A stretch of 64,000 nt of DNA from Bryobacteraceae bacterium (GCA_029975915.1 JARKOC010000469.1:62001-126000), one strand, 5' to 3'. Counted from the stretch's first letter, positions 52,809 through 62,414 are shown. Made by a program: numbers and translations. The notes: generated by a model from the letters alone, not told the origin.

Positions 52809-54557
52809 ATGGAGTTCATCGAACAACTGAAAGCGTCAGTCGACATCGTTCAGGTGATCGGCGACTACGTTCAGTTGCGCCGCATCGGGGGCGGTGCGCG
52901 GTATGTGGGGCTATGCCCGTTTCACAGCGAGAAAACGGGATCATTTTCAGTTCACGCTCAACACCAATACTACAAATGCTTCGGCTGCGATGCCCACGGC
53001 GACGTGCTCACCTTCGTGATGGAGATCGAGCGGTTCACCTTTTGGGAGGCAGTGAAGTACCTCGCCGAGAAGCACGGCATCCCATTGCCAAAGCGCAGCG
53101 AGCACAGCGATTCGGAGACACGCCATCGCGCCGCCTTGCACGAGATGCATGACATGGCGGCACGGATGTTCCGCGAGACTCTGATGGGGCAGGCAGGCGC
53201 GGATGCGAGACAATACCTGGCGCGGCGTGGGGTCTCAGCGGGCGTGGCCGAGGCGTTCGCCCTGGGACTTTCGGACCGGTCAGGCACCCAATTGGTGCGG
53301 GCATTTCAGAGGAAGGGTTTTGCAGCCGAGGACATGGAAGCCTCGGGGCTAGTCCTGAAACGGCAAGACGGTTCGGGTTTCTTCGACCGTTTCCGCGGAC
53401 GGTTGATGTTCCCGATTCACTCCGAATCCGGACAGGTGATCGCCTTCGGCGGCCGCGCCATGGCCGATGGCGACGAGCCGAAGTATCTGAATTCATCCGA
53501 GACGCCCATCTACCGCAAGAGCCATGTGCTTTATAACTTGAACCGGGCGCGCAAGGCGATCCAGCAGCAGGGCTTCACGGTGCTGGTGGAAGGCTATATG
53601 GATGTGATCGGCGTCTGGGCGGCGGGGGTGGAAAACGTGGTGGCCACTTGCGGGACTGCGCTCACGGCGTTTCAGGTCAGGGCCATGCGTCGCCATGCGC
53701 CGCAAGTGGTGCTGAATTTCGACCCCGACGAGGCAGGGATGAAGGCGTCAGAGCGTTCCTCGCAGGTTTTGCTGGAAGAGGGAGTACGGCTGAAGATTCT
53801 GGAACTGACAGGCGGATTGGATCCTGACGAGTACATACAGAAGGAAGGTGTCGAGGCGTACCAGGGAGCATTGGCAGCAGCGCCGGGCTTCTTCCACTGG
53901 CTTGCCGGGCGGGCGCGGGAGAGATTTGATCTGAAAAGCCCTGAAGGCCGCGCGGGCGCTTTCCAATTCCTGCTGCCGGCGATCCACCGCCTGCCGGATA
54001 AGGTTGAAAGGCTGGCCGTGGCAGAGGACATGGCGGCTGCTCTCAATGTACCCAAGGGGATGGTGCTCGATGAGTTCCGCAGGGCTGCGGCCGAGCGCAA
54101 GCCGGCGCATCAGGTGCGTGGGGAACCGCTTTCCAATCCAGCCGAGTTGTTGCTGCTGAGCGGACTCATGGCAAGCGCCGAGATTCGTGACGAGGTGGGG
54201 CAGGTCTTGAGCCAGATGGACCTTACTCCTTCGCTAAAGACGGGCAGGATCGTCGAGACGATTCTCAGGATTTCGGCCGCGGGTGAGACACCCGCCTTCG
54301 CGGCGGTCAGCGCCCGGCTCGACGAAGCCGACAGGACTCTATTGGCATGTCTCCTGAAGCCAACGGAAGAAGAAATCGTGCGGGAGACTCCGACTCTGGA
54401 GCAGACTCTTGGCGCTGTGAAGACGCTGGCAGCCTCGAAGCGCCAGGCAGAACGCGACGAGCTCAAACGCCAGATCAAGGAAGCCGAGCGCGCCGGCGAT
54501 TTAGCCCGGGCGCTCAAGTTGACGGCCGAGTTGTCGGGCATGGAAAAGCAACGATGA
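52809..54557 (+). CDS. dnaG: DNA primase
   Basis: The 582-aa protein has an N-terminal zinc finger 'GLCPFHSEKTGSFSVH' with 'YKCFGCDAHGDVLTFVMEIE', the catalytic core 'FRGRLMFPIHSESGQVIAFG' and 'PKYLNSSETPIYRKSHVLYN', and TOPRIM acids in 'VLVEGYMDVIGVWAAGVENV' and 'LNFDPDEAGMKA'. The C-terminal helicase-binding part is helical. ATG 52809 is chosen because the conserved 'EFIEQLKASVDIVQVIGDYV' begins there. It is followed by rpoD, the conserved macromolecular-synthesis pairing. Confidence 0.95.
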   Translation: MEFIEQLKASVDIVQVIGDYVQLRRIGGGARYVGLCPFHSEKTGSFSVHAQHQYYKCFGCDAHGDVLTFVMEIERFTFWEAVKYLAEKHGIPLPKRSEHSDSETRHRAALHEMHDMAARMFRETLMGQAGADARQYLARRGVSAGVAEAFALGLSDRSGTQLVRAFQRKGFAAEDMEASGLVLKRQDGSGFFDRFRGRLMFPIHSESGQVIAFGGRAMADGDEPKYLNSSETPIYRKSHVLYNLNRARKAIQQQGFTVLVEGYMDVIGVWAAGVENVVATCGTALTAFQVRAMRRHAPQVVLNFDPDEAGMKASERSSQVLLEEGVRLKILELTGGLDPDEYIQKEGVEAYQGALAAAPGFFHWLAGRARERFDLKSPEGRAGAFQFLLPAIHRLPDKVERLAVAEDMAAALNVPKGMVLDEFRRAAAERKPAHQVRGEPLSNPAELLLLSGLMASAEIRDEVGQVLSQMDLTPSLKTGRIVETILRISAAGETPAFAAVSARLDEADRTLLACLLKPTEEEIVRETPTLEQTLGAVKTLAASKRQAERDELKRQIKEAERAGDLARALKLTAELSGMEKQR

Positions 54558-54634
54558 GATCCCGCCGCCACTGCCGGGTGTTGTAATATAGCGAGAAGCT
54601 TTCCTGCCTGGGGGGCGGCCGAACGAGGTTGGAC

Positions 54635-56308
54635 TTGAGTTCCGAAGAACGCTACAGCCGCTTTCAACGACTCATCGAAATGGGGCGCGAGAAAGGTTAT
54701 GTCCTCTACGACGACATCTCCGAAGCGCTTCCCGACGATCTCACGTCCGGCCCCGAAATCGATGATCTACTAAGCGATCTGGACGCCGCCGGGGTGGATC
54801 TTCTCGAGGAGCCCCGCGCGGGCAAGCTCGATGCCGAGGAGGCCGGCGAAATCGAAGCTGCGGCCGAGTCGGCCGAGAAGACGAACGACCCGGTTCGCAT
54901 GTACCTGCGTGAGATGGGCACGGTGGCTCTGCTCACCCGCGAAGGGGAAGTGGAACTTGCACGCCGCATCGAGCACGGCCAGTCGATGGCTATCCGGTCG
55001 CTATCCCGGTCGCCCCTGACAATCAAGCACGCCCTGCTGATCGAGAACGAGCTCGACAGCGGATATTCCGTGTTGCGGGACGTCCTCTCACAGGCCGATG
55101 TCCTGTCCAGCGAGGAAGAACTCGAGGAGCTGAATGCGAACCTGTTGTCCTCGCTTGGCGAGATTCGGAAGCAATACCAGAAGCTCCAGCAGCTCCGGCT
55201 GAAGCTGGTCGCCACGCCCAGGACCACGAAGCCCAAGCAGCACCGCGCGCTGCGCTGGACTATCTCGCGTGGACTGGTCCGGATCTCGTTGATGATCCGG
55301 AAGATCGATTTCAGCACCCAGGTTCTGCGGCGCTTCTCCTCAAGGCTCAGGGACGTGGTGGAACAGTTCAAGGCCATCGAGCGTAACATCGCCCGCCTGC
55401 AACGCGCCGCCGAAGAAGCCCAGGCCAGCAACAAGCTGATTCTCAAGGACATCAAGCGCGACCTGAGAAACGCCAACCAGGAACTGGTCGACCTGGAGCA
55501 GGATTGCGGAGCCACAGCGACTGAATTGCGGCGGACGCTGGCCCGTGTCGACCGGGGGGAGAGTGAAGCCGATTCGGCGAAGAAACAGTTGATCGAGGCC
55601 AACCTGCGCCTGGTGGTGTCCATCGCCAAGCGTTACACGAATCGGGGTTTGCAGTTCCTCGATCTCATCCAGGAAGGCAACATCGGGCTGATGAAGGCGG
55701 TGGATAAGTTCGACTACCGCCGCGGCTACAAATTCTCCACCTATGCGACATGGTGGGTCCGTCAGGCCATTACGCGCGCCATCGCCGATCAGGCGCGCAC
55801 AATCCGCATCCCAGTGCACATGATCGAGACCATCAACAAACTGGTGCGGACGCAAAGGCAGATGCAGCAGGAGCTTGGCCGCGAAGCCACGAACGAGGAA
55901 CTGGCCAAGCGTCTGGATCTTTCGGTGACCAAGGTGCGGAAGATCATGCGCATCGCCCAGGAACCGATTTCACTTGAAACACCGGTGGGCGAGGAAGAGG
56001 AATCGCATCTCGGGGATTTCATTATCGACAAGCGGGTGGCGTCGCCGTCGGAGGCCGTCATCAACTTGAACCTGCGGGAACAGACGGCCGAAGTCCTGAA
56101 AACGCTGACGCCGCGTGAAGAGAAGATCATTAAGATGCGCTTCGGATTGATGGACGGCAGCGAGCATACCCTGGAAGAGGTGGGGCAGCATTTCGCGGTT
56201 ACCCGCGAACGGATCCGGCAGATCGAGGCGAAGGCGTTGCGGAAGCTGCGGCATCCCAGCCGCAGCCACCGGTTGCGAGATTTCCTCCAGCAGGGGCCCC
56301 AGGACTAG
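54635..56308 (+). CDS. rpoD: RNA polymerase primary sigma factor
   Basis: This 557-aa sigma-70 has region 1.1 near the N-terminus ('[20 protein letters not shown]'), region 1.2 ('[20 protein letters not shown]'), region 2 ('[20 protein letters not shown]', '[20 protein letters not shown]') and region 4 ('[20 protein letters not shown]'). Two TTG codons lie at 54629 and 54635; the second is 6 nt after GAGG and is preferred. It directs housekeeping transcription. Confidence 0.95.
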   Translation: MSSEERYSRFQRLIEMGREKGYVLYDDISEALPDDLTSGPEIDDLLSDLDAAGVDLLEEPRAGKLDAEEAGEIEAAAESAEKTNDPVRMYLREMGTVALLTREGEVELARRIEHGQSMAIRSLSRSPLTIKHALLIENELDSGYSVLRDVLSQADVLSSEEELEELNANLLSSLGEIRKQYQKLQQLRLKLVATPRTTKPKQHRALRWTISRGLVRISLMIRKIDFSTQVLRRFSSRLRDVVEQFKAIERNIARLQRAAEEAQASNKLILKDIKRDLRNANQELVDLEQDCGATATELRRTLARVDRGESEADSAKKQLIEANLRLVVSIAKRYTNRGLQFLDLIQEGNIGLMKAVDKFDYRRGYKFSTYATWWVRQAITRAIADQARTIRIPVHMIETINKLVRTQRQMQQELGREATNEELAKRLDLSVTKVRKIMRIAQEPISLETPVGEEEESHLGDFIIDKRVASPSEAVINLNLREQTAEVLKTLTPREEKIIKMRFGLMDGSEHTLEEVGQHFAVTRERIRQIEAKALRKLRHPSRSHRLRDFLQQGPQD

Positions 56309-56375
56309 ACCGCGCGATTGTTGGATGGAGTTGAGGTTCCGCCGAACCTTTGGTCTGATACAATTGGTGATTCGG

Positions 56376-57164
56376 ATGTCGAAGACGGAAAAAGAACTGC
56401 GCCAGGACATTGTCGATGTAGGCCGCCTCGTGTTCCAAAAAGGATGGGTTGCCGCTAACGATGGCAATATCTCCATCCGGCTCGACGAGAACCGCGTCCT
56501 ATGCACACCCACCGCCACCAGCAAGGGAATGCTGACGGTGGACGACCTCATCATCTGCGACATGCAAGGCAATAAAATCGAAGGCCGCAAGGAGCGGACC
56601 TCCGAGATTGCCATGCACCTGCTGATTTACAACATGCGGCCGGACATCAAGAGCGTGGTGCATGCCCACCCGCCCGTGGCCACCGGCTACGCCACCGCCG
56701 GGCGCCCGCTGAATCAGGCGCTGCTGCCTGAGGTGATTATCGGTCTTGGATGTGTTCCGCTCGCCGACTACGGTCTGCCGGGCACCGATGCCTTGACCGA
56801 CGGCATGATTCCCTACATTCCCAAATACGATGCCATCCTGATGGCCAATCATGGGGCGACGTGTTACGGCCCGGATGTTTACTCGGCCTACTTCCGGATG
56901 GAGACCACGGAACACTATGCGCGGATCGCGCTCGTTGCCGAGTTGCTCGGTGGTCCGACGGTGCTGCCGCGGGAAGAGGTGAACAAGTTATTCGAATCAC
57001 GCACCCGGTATGGCGTGCGCCAGCGTGCCGGCGTCGAGCCGGGGTGCCCGGTTTCGGCAGAGGACGTTCTGGACAAACCGGCCGGAAGCGAGAAGTTTGA
57101 AGTGACGCGCGAGGAGTTGATCGCATTGGTGGAAGAGGCCTTGCGCGCCCGCGGCATGGCCTGA
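56376..57164 (+). CDS. Class II aldolase with putative BMC encapsulation peptide
   Basis: In this 262-aa protein the class II aldolase/adducin core has 'VAANDGNISIRLDENRVLCT', 'SVVHAHPPVATGYATAGRPL' (zinc His pair) and 'ILMANHGATCYGPDVYSAYF' (third His). It is longer than the usual 210-220 aa because of a C-terminal linker and the amphipathic helix 'TREELIALVEEALRARGMA', which looks like a microcompartment encapsulation peptide. Shell genes follow 58 bp later. Family members cleave fuculose-, rhamnulose- or ribulose-phosphate to lactaldehyde or glycolaldehyde; the substrate is an inference. ATG 56376 is chosen over an upstream frame because the aldolase helix begins there. Confidence 0.85.
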   Translation: MSKTEKELRQDIVDVGRLVFQKGWVAANDGNISIRLDENRVLCTPTATSKGMLTVDDLIICDMQGNKIEGRKERTSEIAMHLLIYNMRPDIKSVVHAHPPVATGYATAGRPLNQALLPEVIIGLGCVPLADYGLPGTDALTDGMIPYIPKYDAILMANHGATCYGPDVYSAYFRMETTEHYARIALVAELLGGPTVLPREEVNKLFESRTRYGVRQRAGVEPGCPVSAEDVLDKPAGSEKFEVTREELIALVEEALRARGMA

Positions 57165-57222
57165 GCGCCAGCTTGTAGGATGGAATTGTCAAGTTTCCGA
57201 TACTTGAGGAGAAGCTAAATCG

Positions 57223-57507
57223 ATGGGTGAAGCACTTGGAATGGTTGAAACGCGCGGCATGATCGCCATGATCGAGGCGGCCGACGCAATGGTGAAAGCT
57301 GCCAAGGTGAGCCTGGTCGGCTGGGAAAAGATCGGTTCGGGCTATGTCACCGCCCTGGTTCGCGGCGACGTGGCCGCCGTCCGTGCAGCCACTGATGCCG
57401 GCGCCGCCGCCGCCCGCCGGGTGGGCGAACTGGTTGCCGTGCATGTCATCCCGCGTCCGCACCCGAGCCTGGAAGACGTTCTGCCGATCGGCAAGAGCTC
57501 GAAGTAA
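57223..57507 (+). CDS. BMC-H hexameric microcompartment shell protein
   Basis: The 94-aa protein follows PduA/EutM closely: '[20 protein letters not shown]', '[20 protein letters not shown]', '[20 protein letters not shown]' and '[18 protein letters not shown]'. The pore loop is IGSG, as in PduA-type shells. It forms the hexameric faces of the compartment. It follows the aldolase and leads into three pentamer genes. Confidence 0.95.
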   Translation: MGEALGMVETRGMIAMIEAADAMVKAAKVSLVGWEKIGSGYVTALVRGDVAAVRAATDAGAAAARRVGELVAVHVIPRPHPSLEDVLPIGKSSK

Positions 57508-57541
57508 GCGTGGCTGAAGTGAGCAGAGGACTCACACGGTC

Positions 57542-57814
57542 ATGATTCTGGGCCGAGTCGTGGGTACGGTGGTCGCCACGCGGAAGGATCCGCGTCTGGA
57601 AGGCCACAAGTTGCTCGTCGTCAAGCCTGTCACTCCAGACGGCAAGGAGGAGTCCGGTTACCTGGTCGCCGTGGACACCGTTGGCGCCGGCAACCGGGAA
57701 CTCGTCTTCACCGTCGCCGGTTCCTCGGCGCGCATGGCCGATGGCTGCAAAGACAAGCCCGTGGATTGCGTCATTGTCGGAATCGTAGACGACGTATCCA
57801 TGGATGCCCGTTAG
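57542..57814 (+). CDS. BMC-P pentameric shell protein (EutN/CcmL family), copy 1
   Basis: The 90-aa protein has 'MILGRVVGTVVATRKDPRLE', 'GHKLLVVKPVTPDGKE', 'AVDTVGAGNRELVFTVAGSS' and 'DCVIVGIVDDVSM'. BMC-P proteins cap the vertices of the shell. It starts 34 bp after the BMC-H stop. Confidence 0.93.
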   Translation: MILGRVVGTVVATRKDPRLEGHKLLVVKPVTPDGKEESGYLVAVDTVGAGNRELVFTVAGSSARMADGCKDKPVDCVIVGIVDDVSMDAR

Positions 57815-57833
57815 AGGACGGCAGGCGGCTGTC

Positions 57834-58121
57834 ATGTACCTGGGAAAAGTCGTTGGGCGCGTCTGGTCCACAGTGAAGAACCAAGGTTTGGAGACACAAC
57901 GGCTTCTCGTCGTCCAGCCAGTCGATTCCGCCGGTGCGCCCACGGGCAAGACTTTGATCTGCACAGATGCAACTGGCGCAGGCGCCGGAGAGACGATTTA
58001 TTGGGTGCGCGGGCGCGAAGCCAGTTTCCCGTTCGGCGAGATGGAAGTCCCCTCTGACGCAACCATCGTCGGCATTGTGGACGAAATCAACCTGGGAAAG
58101 GGCCGTCCTGCGGGCAAGTGA
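57834..58121 (+). CDS. BMC-P pentameric shell protein, copy 2
   Basis: The 95-aa protein has 'MYLGKVVGRVWSTVKNQGLE', 'TQRLLVVQPVDSAGAPTGKT', 'CTDATGAGAGETIYWVRGRE' and 'DATIVGIVDEINL'. ATG 57834 is chosen by alignment with the other two copies; an earlier in-frame start at 57804 would add ten residues overlapping copy 1. Confidence 0.92.
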   Translation: MYLGKVVGRVWSTVKNQGLETQRLLVVQPVDSAGAPTGKTLICTDATGAGAGETIYWVRGREASFPFGEMEVPSDATIVGIVDEINLGKGRPAGK

Positions 58122-58127
58122 ACGGCC

Positions 58128-58481
58128 ATGTTGATAGGACGCGTCATCGGCGACATCACCGCCACCCAGAAGCACCCAACCCACGAAGGCCGCAAACTTC
58201 TGCTCGTCCAGCCGCTCGAACTCGACGGCCGCGATCGTGGCGTGCCGGTTGTGGCGATTGACAGCGTAAGCGCGGGCATCGGGAACCGCGTCCTGCTCGT
58301 CCTTGATGGTTACGCCGCGTTTACCGCCGCAGGACATAAGAAGGCGCCTATCGATGCAGCGGTGATCGGCGTCATTGATTCCGTGGAACTCTCGGCCGCA
58401 CCCTCAGCCGATGCCGGTGTTCAGGCTGGACCGGCCGGAACTCCTGTCACGCCGCCTAAAAAGGCTAAAAAGAAGGACTAG
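58128..58481 (+). CDS. BMC-P pentameric shell protein, copy 3, with Ala/Pro/Lys tail
   Basis: The 117-aa protein has 'MLIGRVIGDITATQKHPTHE', 'GRKLLLVQPLELDGRDRGVP', 'AIDSVSAGIGNRVLLVLDGY' and 'DAAVIGVIDSVEL'. The last 25 residues (Ala/Pro-rich, ending KKAKKKD) extend beyond the usual fold. The 3' end overlaps the convergent membrane-protein gene by 78 bp. Confidence 0.92.
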   Translation: MLIGRVIGDITATQKHPTHEGRKLLLVQPLELDGRDRGVPVVAIDSVSAGIGNRVLLVLDGYAAFTAAGHKKAPIDAAVIGVIDSVELSAAPSADAGVQAGPAGTPVTPPKKAKKKD

Positions 58482-59030
58482 CCCGATCACGAGAATCGCC
58501 GCCTGGAAGGCGGAGAATCCGTTGTGCATCAACTCGAATCGCTCGGCGCTGCCGGCGCCTTTCAAGTTTGACCTGCCCAGTTCGACGATTCGCGGGATTA
58601 ACACGAAATTTGAAAGAGCCGCCAGCGCGGCCATCAAAGCCGAGCACAGGATCGACAACCGGCCCGCGTTACTCAGGAAGACGAGCAACAGCAGCAGCGA
58701 CACGGCCAACGACGCTTGAACCCAACCCCATATGGAGAACATCATGCGGTTGGTCTCGGCGATTTGAAAACGCAAGAGATCTCGGGTTGTCACCGGCCCG
58801 AGCTTCTGCACGGCGATCTCGACTATCTCCTGCCGCTCCGCCATTACCCGATCCACGGCCCGGAACGACGACGGCGCGGCCACCCCGAGCATCAGGATCC
58901 CGCCGAACCAGATCCCGAGCAGGAACACCGCCAGACGGCGCGTCCGCCGGGAAACGGTCGAGCTGATTCGATCGCCCGGCTCAAATGACTTGCCCTTCAG
59001 TCCCGACCGGCTGCTGTGAGTGCTCGGCAT
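58404..59030 (-). CDS. Four-helix membrane protein (DUF4149-like)
   Basis: In this 208-aa protein hydrophobic helices lie at about 33-55, 112-132, 135-155 and 180-198, with 'LGIWFGGILMLGVAAPSSFR' near the first helix as in DUF4149/CopD-like proteins. Function is unknown. It overlaps the third BMC-P gene by 78 bp on the opposite strand and follows tsaC/yrdC by 24 bp, likely in one operon. Confidence 0.65.
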   Translation of the reverse strand: MPSTHSSRSGLKGKSFEPGDRISSTVSRRTRRLAVFLLGIWFGGILMLGVAAPSSFRAVDRVMAERQEIVEIAVQKLGPVTTRDLLRFQIAETNRMMFSIWGWVQASLAVSLLLLLVFLSNAGRLSILCSALMAALAALSNFVLIPRIVELGRSNLKGAGSAERFELMHNGFSAFQAAILVIGLVLLFSLFRRRDRSSGRSSLNTGIG

Positions 59031-59054
59031 GCCCCTCTCGTCCGGTTCCCGGCC

Positions 59055-59693
59055 TTAGCTTCCTTTCAACCATTCGGCGATCTCGCGCTCAGGTATCGAC
59101 CCTTCGCGGATGAGTTTCCAGTAGGGCTCGGTGATATCGACGGTTGTCGCGCCAGCTCCCAGGCAGACGCCGCCGTCCAAAACAAGGTCCACTCTTCCGT
59201 CCATGGTTCCGAAGACGTCGATTCCTGTCCGGCAGGTCGGCATGCCAGAGACGTTGGCGGAGGTCGAGATGAGGGGTTGGCCCAACCATTCGATGATCGC
59301 CTGGGCGGTTCTGGATCTCGATTGCCTGAGGCCGAGGCGGCCGGTGTTGCCGGTGACCTTCAACGGGACCTTGGCCGATGCCGGGACGATGATGGTCAGC
59401 GGCCCCGGCCAGAATTTGCGGGCAAGCAGGCTGAACCTGGTCGGCAACTCCTTCACCAAATCTTCAGCCATTAGCATGTCGGCCACCAGGACCGGCAGGG
59501 CCCTGGACGCTTCCCTGCCCTTCGCCGCGAACACACGCCCGACGGCGTTGAGATTGAATGGGTCGGCGACGATGGTGTATAGAGAGTCGGTCGGGATGGC
59601 AACCAACTGGCCGCGCCGGATCGCGGCCGCAGCCCGTTCGATTGCTTCGACTCCGGGCTGGTCCTGATCGATTTCGATGAGATCTGTCGCCAC
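59055..59693 (-). CDS. Threonylcarbamoyl-AMP synthase, Sua5/YrdC/TsaC family
   Basis: The 212-aa protein has 'AAAIRRGQLVAIPTDSLYTI' (the usual PTET or PTDT motif), 'RVFAAKGREASRALPVLVAD', 'KFWPGPLTIIVPAS', 'GRLGLRQSRSRTAQAIIEWL' and 'PLISTSANVSGMPTCRTG'. It makes threonylcarbamoyl-AMP for tRNA t6A. The C-terminal Sua5 domain is absent, so it is the short TsaC form. Confidence 0.9.
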   Translation of the reverse strand: MATDLIEIDQDQPGVEAIERAAAAIRRGQLVAIPTDSLYTIVADPFNLNAVGRVFAAKGREASRALPVLVADMLMAEDLVKELPTRFSLLARKFWPGPLTIIVPASAKVPLKVTGNTGRLGLRQSRSRTAQAIIEWLGQPLISTSANVSGMPTCRTGIDVFGTMDGRVDLVLDGGVCLGAGATTVDITEPYWKLIREGSIPEREIAEWLKGS

Positions 59694-59734
59694 GGTTACT
59701 TCAGGTCCGGCTATCGCTAAGACAAGCTGTCAGT

Positions 59735-61603
59735 TTATCTCGGGCCGATGGATGCGGCAACCTCGAGCGCCATGCTGTAGCGGCCGAACGGAGCGCTAAG
59801 AGCGACACCCTGCACCATCGCCTTCACGCGGCCGCCCAATGTCTGCGCAATCCGAACGCCCTCGGCGCGGGCGCTCTCCGGGCTGTCCGCCAGACGCATC
59901 CGCGCCATGAACTCCTCAGGCACGGGCACCCGCAGCTCATTCACCATGAACTCCGCGTTTTTCAAGCTGGTCAAAGGCCAGATCCCTGCAATTAATGGAA
60001 TCTTGAAGGGCTCGATCCGTTTGAGGAAGTCTTCGAGCAGTTTAACGTCGAAGACAGGTTGCGTCACGATGAACTCGGCGCCCGCCTCCACCTTCCACCT
60101 CGTCCGCTCGACCTCCTCGTCCAGGTTCAACGCGCCCGGATTCGCTCCCACGCCGAGCAGCAGCGACGTCCGCGATCCGATTGGATTTCCGCCAATGTCG
60201 AGACCTCGATTCAGGCTGTTGACGATGTTGGCCAAGCCAATACTGTCAACATCGAAGACCGGCGTGGCATCCGGGTAGGAGCCCATGCGCGGCGGATCGC
60301 CCGTGATGCAAATCAAATTCCGGATGCCCGCGGCATGAGCGCCCAGCAGTTCGGATTGGATGCCCAGGATGTTACGGTCCCGGCAACAAAAATGCAGAAC
60401 GCTTTCGATGCCCGCATCGCGCTCGATCAACTGGCAGGTCACCTGCGCCGACATCCGGGCGCTGGCCCTTGGCCCATCCGGCACGTTGATCGCGTCGATG
60501 CCCGCTTCCTTGCAAAGCCTGGATCCGGCGATCTCCTTCGATGCGTCCACTCCTCGAGGCGGCAGGATCTCGACGAAGGCCACAAACTTGCCCGCGGCGA
60601 TCTTCGCGCCGAGAGCCGACTTCTCCGCCGCCGGCACAGCCGGAAGGGCCGCGTTGTTCACGGCCGCTGAGTCCACCGTCACCGTAAGCGACCTCGTGCC
60701 GGGCTGCAGGCTCTTTGCTTCGCCTTTGATGCACTTGATGTGCTCGGGCGTTGTTCCGCAGCACCCGCCGACGATCTTCACCCCAGCCCAGATCATCCTG
60801 CGCGCATACTGGGCCATGTATTCCGGCGAACTGAGGTAGATGTTCCGGCCTTCCACCTTGGCCGGCGCGCCCGCATTTGGCATCGCCGACAGCGGCTTCT
60901 TTGTGTAGACTGCAACCTTTTCGAGGGCTTCCAGCGTCGCCTTCGGCCCGACGGAGCAATTGATGCCCACGACATCGGCTGTCGATTCATCCAGGAATCT
61001 GGCGTAGGTTTCGATGTCGGTGCCGTCGTGCAGGTACCCGAAGTCGTCGATCGTCAGGTGCGCGGCGATAACCATTTCACCGCCCGCCGCAGCCCTGGCG
61101 GCTGCCAGGGCCTCCCGCATCTCCGCGATGGAAGAGATTGTCTCGATGAAGATTAAGTCGACGCCCTCGCTCACCAGCGCTTCGGCCTGTTCCCGGTAGG
61201 CCTGCCTGACTTCGATGAGCGTTTCCGGTTTTCGCGGATCGAGCGTCAGTCCCAGCGGGCCCATCGCACCGGCGACAAAGACCCCCGGCTTGCCCTCCGC
61301 GGCTTGCCTGGCCAGACGAACTCCGGCCCGGTTGATCGCATCCACCTTGTCGGCCAGCCCGTAGCCCGCCAGACGCGGGCGCGTCGCCCCAAACGTGTTG
61401 GTCTCGATGATCTCGGCGCCTGCTTTGATATATTCGGCGTGAATCTCGCCGACCATCGCCGGCGCGCTCAGATTCAACTCGTCATAGCAGCGGTTGATGA
61501 ATACGCCGCGCGAATACAGCATCGTGCCCATGGCGCCGTCGGCGACGATCACCCGGTCCTGAAGCTTCTCTCTGAACTCGGCGGCTCTTGATGTTGAACT
61601 CAT
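59735..61603 (-). CDS. Homocysteine S-methyltransferase fused to methylenetetrahydrofolate reductase
   Basis: In this 622-aa protein residues 1 to about 300 are a homocysteine methyltransferase with 'VADGAMGTMLYSRGVFINRC' and the zinc Cys pair in 'VKIVGGCCGTTPEHIKCI'. Residues from about 325 on are an MTHFR barrel: 'KFVAFVEILPPRGVDASKEI', 'ICITGDPPRMG', 'GAEFIVTQPVFDVKLLEDFL' and 'KIPLIAGIWPLTSLKNAEFM'. Such fusions (YitJ type) supply 5-methyl-THF and transfer the methyl group to homocysteine. The cobalamin-binding module of MetH is absent from this gene. Confidence 0.92.
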   Translation of the reverse strand: MSSTSRAAEFREKLQDRVIVADGAMGTMLYSRGVFINRCYDELNLSAPAMVGEIHAEYIKAGAEIIETNTFGATRPRLAGYGLADKVDAINRAGVRLARQAAEGKPGVFVAGAMGPLGLTLDPRKPETLIEVRQAYREQAEALVSEGVDLIFIETISSIAEMREALAAARAAAGGEMVIAAHLTIDDFGYLHDGTDIETYARFLDESTADVVGINCSVGPKATLEALEKVAVYTKKPLSAMPNAGAPAKVEGRNIYLSSPEYMAQYARRMIWAGVKIVGGCCGTTPEHIKCIKGEAKSLQPGTRSLTVTVDSAAVNNAALPAVPAAEKSALGAKIAAGKFVAFVEILPPRGVDASKEIAGSRLCKEAGIDAINVPDGPRASARMSAQVTCQLIERDAGIESVLHFCCRDRNILGIQSELLGAHAAGIRNLICITGDPPRMGSYPDATPVFDVDSIGLANIVNSLNRGLDIGGNPIGSRTSLLLGVGANPGALNLDEEVERTRWKVEAGAEFIVTQPVFDVKLLEDFLKRIEPFKIPLIAGIWPLTSLKNAEFMVNELRVPVPEEFMARMRLADSPESARAEGVRIAQTLGGRVKAMVQGVALSAPFGRYSMALEVAASIGPR

Positions 61604-61619
61604 TCGTACTTTCCCGGCC

Positions 61620-62411
61620 CTATCTCTGGCATCGCGCGCAAAAGTAAGTCGAACGCCCGCCCTGGAGGATGCGCTTCACGGCTGTGCCGCACGCGGGACA
61701 AGGCTCACCCGCCCTGCCATAGACGGCGACCGGGAAATCCTCGCCTTCAGTGAAGCCCCCAGGTTCGAAATAGGCCCGTATTGCCGAGTCTAGCGCAACG
61801 CGAAGAACATCAACAATCGCCCCGTGGAGCCGTCCGGTGCGGGGCGCCGAGATGCGGCATGCCAGCCGCCTCGGATCGATTCCGGCCTGGAACAACGCCT
61901 CGGCGGCGTAAATATTGCCGAGACCGGTCACGGCGCGCTGATCCATCAAGAAGGTCTTCACCGGCTTGCGCGACCGCCGCGCGCTTTCCATCAGGCGGCA
62001 GGCGGTGAATTCAGGGGAGAACGGCTCCGGCCCCAGGCACTTGAAAAGAGTGGCCTCCTCGCAGTTGTTGTGGAAACTCACCCGCCCAAGCGCCCGCGGA
62101 TCGTCCAGCACCATCGCCCGGCCGTCGTCGAACTCAAACCAGGCCCTCACAGTGTTTGGACGCATGCGCGCGTCGGCAATCACCGTCAGATTCCCCGTCA
62201 TCTTCAGGTGAACTCTGAGGAATGCTCCGCCTTCCAACCGGACCAGGATGTGCTTGCCGCGGCGGTCCACCGTCTCAATCCGCCGCCCGATGGAGTGCTC
62301 GGCCCGCTGCGCCGTCGTTGCGCGCCATTGCCAGCAGTTGACGATCCTGGCGCCCTCGACCTGCGGCCGGAGCCGCCTGACCACCGCCTCAACCTCCGGC
62401 AATTCAGGCAT
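61620..62411 (-). CDS. mutM: Formamidopyrimidine-DNA glycosylase
   Basis: The 263-aa protein begins MPELPEVEAVVRRLRPQVEG, with the catalytic Pro2/Glu3. It has 'TGLGNIYAAEALFQAGIDPR' (the helix-two-turn-helix) and a C-terminal zinc finger 'GEPCPACGTAVKRILQGGRS' and 'TYFCARCQ'. It removes 8-oxoguanine and related lesions. It is 16 bp from the MTHFR fusion and 3 bp after the SAM hydrolase gene. Confidence 0.95.
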   Translation of the reverse strand: MPELPEVEAVVRRLRPQVEGARIVNCWQWRATTAQRAEHSIGRRIETVDRRGKHILVRLEGGAFLRVHLKMTGNLTVIADARMRPNTVRAWFEFDDGRAMVLDDPRALGRVSFHNNCEEATLFKCLGPEPFSPEFTACRLMESARRSRKPVKTFLMDQRAVTGLGNIYAAEALFQAGIDPRRLACRISAPRTGRLHGAIVDVLRVALDSAIRAYFEPGGFTEGEDFPVAVYGRAGEPCPACGTAVKRILQGGRSTYFCARCQR

Positions 62412-62414
62412 CGC

